From Liolophura sinensis (Eukaryota; Mollusca; Polyplacophora; Chitonida; Chitonidae), in contig NC_088304.1 of assembly GCF_032854445.1 (NCBI RefSeq), forward strand, positions 2,728,001 through 2,792,000: a stretch of DNA of 64,000 nucleotides, given 5' to 3'. Shown piece by piece: positions 50,801 to 61,327 of this stretch (position 1 is the stretch's first letter; each line of letters starts with the position of its first letter). The translations under genes were made by a program, and so were the position numbers. A model generated the notes under the pieces. It was not told where the DNA came from, searched no databases, and saw only the letters and a program-made list of their open reading frames with translations.

Positions 50801-53800
50801 ATGGCTTGTTCCTATGCGAGATCGCTTGTGTTCTCGGCGTCAAAGGTGCTGAAAATGTCCACAAAAACGTTTGCAAGGAGCAGGAGTTGTGTCTTGCAAA
50901 ATTGCATGAGCGTAAACCCTTGGCTACAGCGCGGGTTCACGCGGTCACACTGGGTGTTGTGCGGTGAAAAGCAGATACCGGGAGCAGTGAACGTTGGGAT
51001 GAACACCACGTGCAGCTGTAGCAGATTACATACAGAGGGTGAGGTGGAAAAGACATAAATATGTACAGTCCTGTTAAAATATGTGCAGATCCTGCTAATG
51101 TATAGATATCTGACGATGCAATAGGACATATCGTAAGGCGTTACACTTGAAGCACCGTCAAGTCAATGGTCAACCGTCGTTCCATGCATAATTTGTGAAT
51201 GATGACATTGGTACTAAATGACAGTGATGTTCACCAATGTTGGAGTGGGTGGAGTTGGTTGGGGGTGGGGAAGGAGGATTTGCGTTATACACACTCCTTG
51301 CATACATGTTCATAGTTGAAGAGAAGATGATTAAAAATTACGCAGCATTTCAAGTAGATGATTATGGGGCCTCCATGGCTCAGTTGGTTAGCGCGCTAGC
51401 CCAGCGTAATGACCCAGGAGTCTCTCACCAATGCGGTCGCTGTGAGTTCAAGTCTAGCTCATGCTGGCTTCCTCTCCGGCCGTATGTGGGAAGGTCTGCC
51501 AGCAACCTGCGGATGGTCCTGGGTTTCCCCCGGGCTGTGCCCGGTTTCCGCCCACCATAATGCTGGCCGACGTCGTATAAGTGAAATATTCTTGAGTACG
51601 GCGTAAAACACCAATCAAAAAAAAAAAAAAGTAGATGATTACAAATGTTATCAAATGATGCAAATGATGAGTTATTTGTAAAGTGGATTGTGTGAGTAGA
51701 AGAGTTAATGCATGGTGCAGTTGTTATTTGCAAGTGTTAATTGTGGGTAATGCTCAATCTGTTGTTGCATGATTGCAAGTAACAGTTTTAAATATATGCA
51801 AGTAACTGTTTTGAACATTTGCAAGTAAATCAACTGGTTTGAATGTTCGCATATAACTGTTCTGAACGTTTGTAAGTAACATTTCTGAATATTTGAACAG
51901 AATGATAAGGTACCAAAATAAAAAAATCACTTTTGCCGTAATCACATTTGTTTCTAATTTTCTTGTTCTTCTTCCTGTAGTTGATAAAGAATTAGTTGAA
52001 TTTCTAGACAAAGAAATTTCACTAGAAAAAGAAACGTCCAAAAAGAGAGGTGTGCCAAACCTAGCCGACTTTCAGGCGAAGACAGATGGAGCTAATGTTA
52101 CGCTCACACGAAAACTCTCAGATGAAACGTAAGTCCACACAATAGGGCAGTTTGAACTCTTATGTCAGTCATCGTCATAAGGCTGAAAAATTGTTGAGTA
52201 CGACGTTCAACCCCAAGCAGTCACTCACTCACTTATATCGGTGAAAAAGTCCTACTGTATCATGTAACCTGTCAAAAATGACAGGCAGCTATTGGGGGAT
52301 CACATTTACTGTGACGTCGGTGTCTGAAAAGAATCACAGTTATTTACAGTAGACACAGGATGGAGAAGCTGAACATTTGTGAATTTGAAAAGTTTCTAAA
52401 GGAAAGAGGTGTTGTGTGCATCTGGAACACGGTGACACAGGGGATCGGTAAATTAATCTCACAAAGGTTGTCTAATATTTTTCATGAATCCAATGATATC
52501 ATTATCATTATCTGGTTTAATATTTAACTGGTTTTCTGGTGTGGAATCCACTTAACTATATCCTGACTAGGGGTGAAAAATGTCTTTTTTTTCTGTTTTT
52601 GATACAGAATCACAATTAAGTTCAACATTAACAACTCCGTGGATGCTGATGGACTTCCTGAGGCAGAAGAGTATGACCAGAGTCAAGGGGAAATACCCAA
52701 TGTAAGTATTTGTCTCATGGTACAGTAGCACGTGGTGCTAGCACAAAGTGCTCAAAGCGGAATAAAGTTGGCTTTAATTATCATAGCGACATATGTTTTA
52801 ACAGGTATTGCCATGGTAATTACAGTCAGATTAGAGAACGATCACTTTGTGCAAGTAGCCCCAGGTCTACATTTACAACACTCAAGTCAAGGAGAGAAAT
52901 AAACAAGAAAAAAAAAAAAAGAAAAAAAAAATAGGTTGGAGAGGGGAGAGGGCTAAGCGTTATAAAAAGTCAGAATTCTCATCTGAAGCAAGGAAGGACA
53001 CTTTTTCGGTTAAACTTTTCAGACTGGCAGTGGTGTAACTTAATGTTTTTTTGGCGCCTGCCATCAGCGCAGCCTGCACCTTTAGTCAGCCTGCCCTCAC
53101 TGGAAAGGGCCTGCCATTAGGGCAGGTAACAGCCTTAATCTACCTGCCCACGGCCAAGGTTTGACCGAGCCAAATATTACCAACTAAAATGCCTTCGACG
53201 TCATGGATGACACAATGAAGCACATGCATAACATATATTATATAAATTGATCATTCTTCTGTCTTGGTTGTACTAGTTCAATTTAAATTAAACGCTGAGG
53301 TCTATAATTTTCAACAGTTTCTAATTTTTACCTGCCTCAATGTTTAATCATTGAATTTAAAAAGCCGGCAGGTCCAGTCTGTAAGGCACTTTGCGTAAAC
53401 AAAAGGCATTTAAATCCACTTTGAAACGGCTACACACGCCAATTTCTGGTGTACATTAAAGAGAATAGCACCTGTATTATTACTCCTGCTAGTATAAATC
53501 CTTCCCAGAGTCGAAATGTTGTTGAAATAAATGAAATATTTCCTTCTCCCTCGTCAAAATAACTGTGTGCTGTCATGGCAAGTGGGGTGTACTTAAATCT
53601 CAGACCCGCATGTCAAAAGATACGGAAATCAATCTAACAAGACAAGACCACAAAAACGGTCTCAAATGACAACTAGCGATGGTTTCATCAGTCATCATGC
53701 ATATACAATAGAAAGAACAATTTGCCGAGTCTAAAGGTTCCAGTCAAGGCTTGGGGATATTATGTGCACATAAGGAAAACTTCATCAGGTTTTCTGCATG

Positions 53801-56800
53801 TAACTAGTCTGAAATTGAATGAAACTTACAGGAGTGATCGAAAAGACCCATCTCTTCTCAGTCCACACCAGAAATTTGCGGGTGCTGCTGTTTTGGAGTG
53901 GATTTAACGGCAAACTTTGTTACATAAAGTGCCTACATTACAAATTGATTATCAAAAATTGTTGAAAACAGACCTCGGCGTTTAATTTAACTCAACTGTC
54001 ATACAGCCTATTGCGATCAGATGATAGAGAACTGGTAGCTTTACCATTGTTTGGATTTTTCGAGGTAAGTTCATTAGAAAAGGATGCACTCCAAAGAACT
54101 GCAGCTTCTCATAAGTGACGGATTTGACGTTAAAAATACAAACTCTGTTATGCCCGGCTTCTCGTACTGGATGTATGCATTCTGGTTACTGTACTGCAAG
54201 GAACCGAGTCACGTCGAACATAGAAAACTTCCTCACTGGTGGAACTCGTGTGTGGCAGAGGCATGTTTGTCGAGTTAACATCGACAACAGAAGAGTAAAC
54301 GGGTAACGTGCGACATCTATCAGACATTATGAGTTGATTTTATTTGTAAAGGAGAAAATGGGTATCAAGAAATAGTGCCTGCCTGATCGGGCAGGCTACC
54401 CGAGCCTATAACATGCCCGCAGTTATTTTGCCTGTATTTGGCATGCCTTAAGTTACACCACTGATGGGAGAGGTTTTCGTTGTCTTCGTCTGTAGAATGT
54501 ACATCTAAGGGAGAAAGGGTGCATATAGATAATTCTGCATTTGTAAGTGTTAATTGTGAGTAACCGTTAATCTGCTGTTGGATCTGCAAGATTTGAATGT
54601 CTGAACAGAATGATAAGGAATTGAAATAAAGAAATCATGATACACATTCATGCTGCCGTCCCTGTCTGAGTACTTCAAGGCTCTCACTGTAACAGACCTT
54701 CCAGATGTCGTGATATAAAATCTCGAATGAAAACTAGTGGAAACTTTTGTCAGTTCCTATCAGGTAATGATTTGGGGCTGGGCCGTGTGTCATCCTAATG
54801 ATGATTTTAAGTTTCCACTTTGATTTACAGATGATATCAAAACCTCCATTCATTGTGGAGTTGAACAAGGGAGGTAAGCGCACCTTGTCTGTACAGTGCT
54901 CTTTTCCACCACCAGAGGGCATGTCACCAGACCAGTCAGCTCCGCCAGAAACAGAACAAATAGGTAGGTAAAGTTATAGATAGCTGATCTACATGTGACC
55001 TTTACAGGAAAAGTTGATTTTGGATGGATGTTTACTGAGCAAGTTATTAAAATGAACTTGATACAGACTTTGTTGATTCATTTCCTTCAGAGATTAATGA
55101 AAATTATACCTTACTATGTGTGAGGGAATATGTAAGTTCCTCCTCACAGATTTAAACCATCATAAACAATAGCTCTACCAAAGTTAGTAGGTTTCTCAGG
55201 TGCTGAGCAAAGTTTGACGATTTCCACCACCACTATACCGTATTGTCGTGCTGGAAGTGATAGATGTCCTGACATGGAGTTACTACACCAGTCAAATTTA
55301 TCAGTGTTATATGTGATGCTGTATAGTGATGCTGTGTGATGAGTGATGATGATGCTGTGTGATGAATGATGATGCTGTGTGATGATGATGATTCTGTATG
55401 ATGATGCTATGTGACGATGCTGTGATGATGCTGTATAGTGATGCTGTGTGATGAGTGATGATGATGCTGTGTGATGAGTGATGATGATGCTGTGTGATGA
55501 GTGATGATGATGCTGTGTGATGATGCTGTATAGTGATGCTGTGTGATGAGTGATGATGATGCTGAGTGATGAGTGATGATGCTGTGTGATGAGTGATGAT
55601 GATGCTGTATGATGAGTGATGATTGTGCTGTGGGATGAATGATGATGCTGTGTGATGAGTGATGGTGCTGTACAGTGATGCTGATGCTGTATAGTGATGC
55701 TGTGTGATGAGTGATGATGATGCTGTGTGATGAGTGATGATGATGCTGTATGATGGTGATACTGTTTGATGATGCTGTATAGTGATGCTGTGTGATGAAT
55801 GATGATGATGCTTTGTAGATGATGCTGTATGACGATGCTGTGTGATGATGCTGTATGGTGATGCAGTATGAAGATGATGCTGTGTGGTGATGATTCTGTA
55901 TGATGATGATACTTTATGATGGTGATGCTGTGTGATGATACCGTATAATGATGTATGATGCTGTGTGATGATGATGATTCTGTATGATGTATGATGCTGT
56001 GTGATGATACTGTATAATGATTTATGATGCTGTGTGATGATGATGCTGTGTGATGGTGATGCTGTATGATGGTGATGCTGTTGTATGGTGATGCTGGGTG
56101 ATGATGCTGTATTGTGATGCTGTATGGTGATGCTGCATGAAGATGCTGTGTGATGATGCTGTATGATGATGCTGTGTGATGATGCTGTATGATGATGTAT
56201 GGTGATGGGGATACATCCATACAGCAGTACTACAAGATAAATGGTGTAGCGTACATTTACCTTTACCAAACGCAAGTTCAACCCTGAGTCTAGTCAAATC
56301 AGATCACTTTAAAGTTGTCATTGCTACTTGCTTAGCATAAAGGAAGTGGACCACTCCGGTGGCCTGGAGACCTGGTATCAAACCTGAGTTGGGCCATATA
56401 AAAGTCAAAAAATTGTGCTTGTTGTTGCATCGCTTGACACTCAACACTGAGAGGTTAGAGCAAGGAAGGCAGGACTGGTTGAGCCATTGTGTGTATAGTG
56501 TGATTGGGTAGGGTGTCATGTCTGGTGTCTTCAGCATGATGCTTCAGTAGTGGCAGCACTTTAAGGGCATGGATTCACCTTACCACAAGAGGACACAATG
56601 CATGTACACACACCTAATGATTCCTCGTAGCCATATGACTGAAAAATTGTTACATCCATACATAAGGGAGGTGCCAAATATTGCATTGTCCTGTGTTAAT
56701 ATCATGTCCCTGGGGAGGGTAATGCCTGGTGTCTTCGTTACTATCATGACCCTGGGAAGGGTAATGCCTGGTGTCTTTGTTAGTATCATGCCCCTGGGAA

Positions 56801-58878
56801 GGGTAATGCCTGGTGTCTTTGAGACTATCATGCCCCTTGGAAGGGTAATATCCCGTGTTTTTGTGAATATCATGTCCCTGGAAAGGGTAATGCCTGGTGT
56901 CTGTGAATATCATGTCCCTGGGAAGGGTAATGCCTGATGTCTTTGTGACTATCATGTCCCTGGGAAGGGTAATGCCTGGTGTCTTTGTGACTATCATGAC
57001 CCTGGGAAGGGTAATGCCTGGTGTCTTCCTGAATATCATGTTCCTGGGAAGAGTAATGCCTGGTGTCTTTGTGAATATGATGTCCCTGGGAAGGGTAATG
57101 CCTAATGTCTGTGAATATCATGTCCCTGGGAAGGGTAATGCCTGGTGTCTTTGTGAATATTGTGTCCCTGGGAAGGGTAATGCCTGTTGTTTTCGTGAAT
57201 ATCATGCCCCTGGGAAGGGTAATGCCTGGTGTCTTCGTGACTATCATGTCCCTGAGAAAAGGGTAATGCCTGGTGTCCTCGTGAATATGATGTCCCTGGG
57301 AAGGGTAATGCCTGGTGTCTTTGTGAATATGATGTCCCTGGGAAGGGTAATGCCTGGTGTCTTCCTGAATATCATGACCCTGGGAAGGGTAATGCCTGGT
57401 GTCTTCCTGAATATCATGTTCCTGGGAAGGGTAATGCCTAGTGTCTTTGTGAATATGATGTCCCTGGGAAGGGTAATGCCTGGTGTCTTCCTGAATATCA
57501 TGTTCCTGGGAAGGGTAATGCCTAGTGTCTTTGTGAATATGATGTCCCTGGGAAGGGTAATGCCTGGTGTCTTCCTGAATATCATGTTCCTGGGAAGGGT
57601 AATGCCTAGTGTCTTTGTGAATATGATGTCCCCGGGAAGGGTAATGTCTGATGTCTTTGTGACTATCTTGTCCCCTGGAAGGGTAATGCCTGATGTCTTT
57701 GTGACTATCTTGTCCCCGGGAAGGGTAATGTCTGATGTCTTTGTGACTATCTTGTCCCCGGGAAGGGTGATGTCTGGTGTCCTCCTGAATATTTTTAATT
57801 AATCTGTTCTTTGTTACTTGTTGTTGATAGTGGATTCTTACGAAATTAATGAAGTCGCCTTACATGAAGGAGAGTGGGAAGAGGAAGTGTATAGTTTACA
57901 GTCTGATGTCATGGATGGGGTGAGTAATGGCTGGATGATCTCCCTTTACTGTGCTCTTGTGTGTACTGCAGAGATATCAGTACTCTGCTGAGGCTTCTTT
58001 TTACAAAGCTGTCAAATTCATTGATGGAGGTGATGTATCTCTTTAGTACATGTTGCCATTCATGTTACGCCAGACGGAAGATGCAAACGCTTTGTAAGCG
58101 TAAGATTCTGTTCCAGGCAGCGATTTCTTTGCTTTCGCTTGTGTATGGTATTATATAGCAATTAATCCGTCAATTTCACAGTGACCCAGATGCTGTCCTA
58201 TCAGTGTTTTATTTGCACACTAATATTTGACTCATTTTTCTTCCTCCTCAAGAATATTTTGTTTTTAAGTGGCTGAGGGGGTTAGCACCCCAACATGGCA
58301 CAATGACCCAGGAGCCTCTCACAATGTGGTTGCTGTGAGTTCAAGTCCAGCTCAAGCTGGCTTCCTCTCCGGCAGTAAGTTAGAAGGTCTGCCACTAACC
58401 CGCTAATGGTCGTGGGTAGCCCCAGGCTCTTCTCGGTTTCCTCCCACCATAATGCTGGCCACCATACGATAACTGAAGTAAAACACCAATCAAATAAAAA
58501 AATAAATTTTCTATTAAACTTAGGCAGTGAGGTTCAAGGGTTCAAGAGTCGAGAGAGAAAACTACGACACCTTGAAAGGTTTTACTGCTGTCATACGAGT
58601 GCTTGTTTCATATTTGCTAAAATCGGTGAAATGGTGGTGGCAGGGTTCATGGGGCAGAGGGTGCAGAGAAAACCCCATTAGGTACTTATTCTTTTATTTT
58701 ATTTATTTATTTATTTTTTTTTTTTCAGAACCTGTATGATCTTTTAATGGATATGTTGGACGAGCGTGGAATCAATGAAGAGTTCACCTCAAACATGGTG
58801 CAGTACGCTACGGGCTACGAACACGCCAAATACCTGGAGTTCCTGGAGAACCTGAAGACATTTACTAAGGGCAATTAA
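50801..58878 (+). CDS. C1QBP: C1QBP (p32/gC1qR), mitochondrial matrix protein, complete
   Basis: C1QBP is an acidic trimeric protein of the mitochondrial matrix needed for mitochondrial translation; it was first known as a C1q-binding protein. Six exons join with correct phases: 50801-51038, 51981-52128, 52608-52701, 54831-54963, 57831-57919 and 58729-58878 (stop TAA), giving 283 residues against 282 in human. Exon 1 is a basic mitochondrial presequence (ARSRSC, WLQRGFTRSHW) ending at SRLHTE, matching the human processing region LHTD. Exon 2 encodes VDKELVEFLDKEI, exon 3 ITIKFNINNSVDADG, exon 4 PPFIVELNKGGKRTLSVQCS with an acidic/proline linker, and exon 6 the C-terminal helix pair, YEHAKYLEFLENLKTFTKGN. 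Candidate poly(A) signals are 58986-58991, 60020-60025 and 60056-60061. Introns contain SINEs, a DNA transposon and two arrays. The length and domain match make this the firmest call in the window. Confidence 0.97.
51365..51628 (+). repeat. SINE family A, full length, plus strand, young
   Basis: This is the best reference copy: A box TGGCTCAGTTGG, B box GAGTTCAAGTC, body GTGGGAAGGTCTGCCAGCAA, CATAATGCTGGCCGACGTCG, tail TTGAGTACGGCGTAAAACAC, CAATC and about 14 A. It is flanked by a perfect 13-bp duplication AAGTAGATGATTA (51352-51364 and 51629-51641). It lies in C1QBP intron 1, in sense orientation. Confidence 0.96.
52166..52232 (+). repeat. SINE family B/C tail fragment
   Basis: CATAAGGCTGAAAAATTGTT, GAGTACGACGTTCAACCCCA and AGCAGTCACTCACTCACTTA match the 3' end shared by families B and C. 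It lies in C1QBP intron 2, just after the donor. Confidence 0.8.
53028..54463. mobile_element. Non-autonomous DNA transposon with 16-bp terminal inverted repeats (hAT-like)
   Basis: The ends are perfect inverted repeats: CAGTGGTGTAACTTAA at 53028-53043 and its reverse complement at 54448-54463. The CAGTGG start resembles hAT-superfamily ends. Sub-terminal regions on both sides are rich in CCTGCC/GGCAGG (for example TGCACC, GGGCAGGTAACAG, GATCGGGCAGGCTACC). The 1,436-bp interior has no recognisable transposase; short frames near 53722 and 54084 match nothing I know. No clear 8-bp target duplication is seen (CAGACTGG on the left, ATGGGAGA on the right), so assignment to hAT is tentative. It lies in C1QBP intron 3. 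Confidence 0.75.
55310..56215. repeat. TGATGATGCTG-type simple tandem repeat
   Basis: Combinations of TGATGATGCTGTGTGATGAG, GTATAGTGATGC and GATGATGATGCT continue for 900 bp without one fixed period. The minus strand stays open in more than one frame as His/Ser/Ile-rich repeats, because stop codons cannot arise from this motif; these are not genes. It lies in C1QBP intron 4. Confidence 0.95.
56337..56660 (+). repeat. tRNA-derived SINE, family C
   Basis: The head's B-box area is CCTGGAGACCTGGTATCAAACC; the body reads ACACTCAACACTGAGAGGTT, GGCAGGACTGGTTGAGCC, TCATGTCTGGTGTCTTCAGC and GTAGTGGCAGCACTTTAAGG; the tail is CATATGACTGAAAAATTGTT. It separates the two intron-4 arrays of C1QBP. Confidence 0.85.
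56690..57790. repeat. Minisatellite, 42-bp unit, about 26 copies
   Basis: The unit is GGTAATGCCTGGTGTCTTTG, TGAATATCATGTCCCTGGGA, AG. Pairs of units alternate in the right half (TTCCTGAATATCATGTTCCT with TTTGTGAATATGATGTCCCT), an 84-bp higher-order period. Because 42 is divisible by three, a plus-strand frame stays open for about 300 codons (56897-57802) as a 14-residue repeat, and minus-strand frames are also long; none looks like a gene. The array ends about 40 bp before C1QBP exon 5. Confidence 0.95.
58262..58506 (+). repeat. SINE family A, diverged
   Basis: It contains CAATGACCCAGGAGCCTCTC, TGTGAGTTCAAGTCCAGCTC, GGCTTCCTCTCCGGCAGTAA, CACCATAATGCTGGCCACCA and AAAACACCAATCAAATAAAA. The usual AGTGAAATATTCTTGAGTACGG part is reduced to a deletion. 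It lies in C1QBP intron 5. Confidence 0.87.
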
Positions 58879-60111
58879 TTATCTCTGAGATTCCCTCGAT
58901 GTTTTCATTAATCTATCCAAATGAGACAGGTGGGCTTGTGCCATATGTAAATCGTAAACTTGTGATGAGCTAAAAGCAGATTTAAAATAAAAGGAACGAA
59001 GATTTTACTTTAACAGTATTGAGTATTGAAATACAAGTGGTGAAATATGTGGTACAGAATCAGCTCTGTATCTTTTTTTTTAAAAATTGAAAAAAGTTTG
59101 GGTTATGTTCTCTCTAAAGAAAGAAATGAAACTTCGCCCAAGTTGAAGTTGCACATTTTGCATCCTGCTGACAGTTCTATTGATCTTAGAAAAATATTTT
59201 GAGTTTTAATTGGGATGTATGTGTACATGTAGATGATAGCCTATTGGTAAAACGCAAATTTCAGCACCAAAGTAGTAGTTTAAGGACATTTATTTGGACT
59301 ATTTTGGGCGAAATTTTAGGTCATTTACCGTACTGAATGGAGAGTATGTCGGCTGCACCTTCAGATATTAGGGGTTGCTTCTTGTGCTAAAATAGTGGAG
59401 ACAGTTGTTAAGATTGTGAAGATCTGCAGACGTTGAGCTTTGAAATTGTTGAGCATCTGTTAGGTAACTAAACTTATTTTTGAAGAATTTAGGAAGCATT
59501 GCAGGTATATGAAAGAAAATACTGACGTGTGTTGTGTGTTGAACTGTATATGTCATCAACATCAACCAGTGAGTTGGTTAGTGGCTGTAAATTTGAGGTT
59601 GAGTAAATGTGTCTTGCAGACTATTCAAACGATGTTGTTGGCGACATGACTGGCAAGCTGCATTTCTGCTGTGTGTAACCTACAGTAGGTCAGGTTTCAT
59701 ATGTTCCCAGTCATTTTCACAACCATTGCCTATAAACAGTGAAGATACACGATGAATCTAAAGGCAAACTAATTCATATAACATACCATATCACGCCATC
59801 CTGTTCCCAGTTTCATTAAGAATTCATGTACAATTTTCATTAACTCTTCTTTACAATGAAGGCTAATTACTTGCTTGTCAGAACTTTTGCTGTCTGGTTT
59901 ATATGTTACAGTGACATAGACAATTGTGTGCCATATTTTGTAGCCTAGAGGGGTTTGTCAAAGGGGATTTTCATACCTCCTTGTACAGAAGAGTTGCTAA
60001 GTGATGTCGTTACATGTTGAATAAATCATGTAAGAATGGTAAAGATTTGTTTTGGAATAAAATAACGAGTGGACAAGAAACTGGCACTTTGTTTTTACCT
60101 TTACGTGTTGG
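58879..60111 (+). other. C1QBP: C1QBP 3' UTR
   Basis: AT-rich sequence after the stop, with AATAAA at 58986-58991, 60020-60025 and 60056-60061. The last two lie together and would end a 3' UTR of about 1.2 kb. No other gene is visible here. Confidence 0.55.
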
Positions 60112-60250
60112 ATTGGACTGGGAAGGCCTCCCAGCAACTTGCGGATGGTCATGGGTTATGGGCTGTGTCTGATTTCCTCACCACAGTGCCTGGGGGCCGA
60201 TGTATAAATGAAATATTCTTGGTAACGGCGTAAAACACCAATCAAACATT
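60112..60250 (+). repeat. SINE family A 3' fragment
   Basis: GGGAAGGCCTCCCAGCAACT, TGCGGATGGTCATGGGTTAT, ATTCTTGGTAACGGCGTAAA and ACACCAATCAAACA mark the 3' half of the element, a little downstream of the last C1QBP poly(A) signals. Confidence 0.83.
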
Positions 60251-60607
60251 GTCAGTAGTTTCAGCTTGTGCTTGAAGCCTTCAACCAAATTGAAGCTTAT
60301 AAGCAGCCTTCGAAATGGGCACCGCGAAACATAGCGGTAGTTCTCTCCCCTTGTTCATTACCTTGGTAGAAGCACACCAGAAGCCGGGATCGTAAAGCTG
60401 TCTTAGACGCAAGTCAGACATAATCTTAAGTTCAAAATATTTTATTGCGACTAATCTTTATTTTTATTTCAATATCAATGGTTTTCTTAGACTGTTTTCT
60501 TGGACTCGTGATAAAATAGAAACGTTGCATCTGACTTCGAAGTCTGGAAATAACACCATGAACTAAGACTTAAGTTTGATTTAGTATAAAACAGCCTAAT
60601 GAGTCAA

Positions 60608-60736
60608 GGGTCTGTTCTACAAATCTGTAGCAGTGCGGTGTAATTCGCATTTACCATGGCAACGGTTCTCTTCGTTGCATGTTGCCGTTGAAGTCACGTC
60701 AGGGGCATTTTGCAGCTGCTTTGTAGAAAGGGCCAG
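60608..60736. mobile_element. Small MITE-like element
   Basis: The ends are imperfect inverted repeats: GGGTCTGTTCTACAAA on the left and TTTGTAGAAAGGGCC on the right, about 129 bp apart. The interior contains ACCATGGCAACGG, which resembles an RFX X-box but is also partly palindromic, as expected inside a MITE. No flanking duplication was identified. Confidence 0.5.
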
Positions 60737-60792
60737 GTATAGGACGAGTAGAAGGTCGTGGTTTAAATAATAAATATGTCACTGACCAATAT

Positions 60793-61327
60793 ATGTGGCC
60801 GTTAAGGCCTATTTCGAAAACCTACATTTTCGCTTTCGTGACGGCCATCTTAGGTTTTCTGAAACACTGTGCATACTGTGGCTGGCAAGATCAAGTACCA
60901 CCCATATTGAACAATCTGACTGACACATCGGCACCAGTATGGCTGTTTATTGGTGGATTGTTTGTTTGTTTGGCTGATTGTTTTTGGTTTAACGTTGCTT
61001 TCAGCATTATTTCGGTCATTTCGCGACAATACATTTGTAGTTTTCCCGTACAAATGCCGACCTCTTCATAATGCTGTCTCCAGGAAAGAAGCCCTTCTAT
61101 ATACGAACGCCACGTCAACGAATACTTGGCCTCTCTAAGCTTATGATGATATCGAACAGTATGCGTCCCAAGATGGCGGCTGGAGTTTATACGTTCTTGT
61201 GGATTTTACCAGTGATGACACATTGGGACATCTACCTGGAACTGACAGCTGAGACGGGTGTACGGACAGAAGCTTTTTAACAGTCCCAATAAGTAGAGAC
61301 AGCACGGGAAGTACAGAGGTGGTCAAG
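60793..61327 (+). other. Possible first exon region or gene relic with membrane-protein-like frames
   Basis: A frame at 60793-61071 (93 codons with stop) begins MWPLRPISKTYIFAFVTAIL and continues with QVPPILNNLTDTSAPVWLF, faintly like the DTG..P loop of Frag1/DRAM/Sfk1 membrane proteins. Its second half runs into TTTTTGGTTTAACGTTGCTT, which I take to be SINE-type sequence. Further on, AAGATGGCGGC (61170-61180) is both a YY1-type promoter motif and a good translation start context; it opens a 35-codon frame beginning MAAGVYTFLWILPVMTHWDI. A consensus donor GTCAAG|GTAAGC follows at 61327. It could be the 5' exon of a gene to the right, or a broken relic. Function is not established. Confidence 0.2.

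Noticed and set aside
52362-52529. Short frame beginning MEKLNICEFEKFLKERG in C1QBP intron 2
   Set aside because: Too short, ends in low-complexity sequence and lacks splice borders; might be a relic but cannot be supported.
55144-56281. Minus-strand frames of over 300 codons, rich in His, Ser and Ile
   Set aside because: Translation of the TGATGATGCTG simple repeat; two overlapping frames are open at once, which is expected of the motif and not of a gene.
60653-60665. RFX X-box as a promoter element of C1QBP's neighbour
   Set aside because: It lies inside a MITE-like element with inverted ends, so the palindromic motif is better explained by the element; kept only as a finding.
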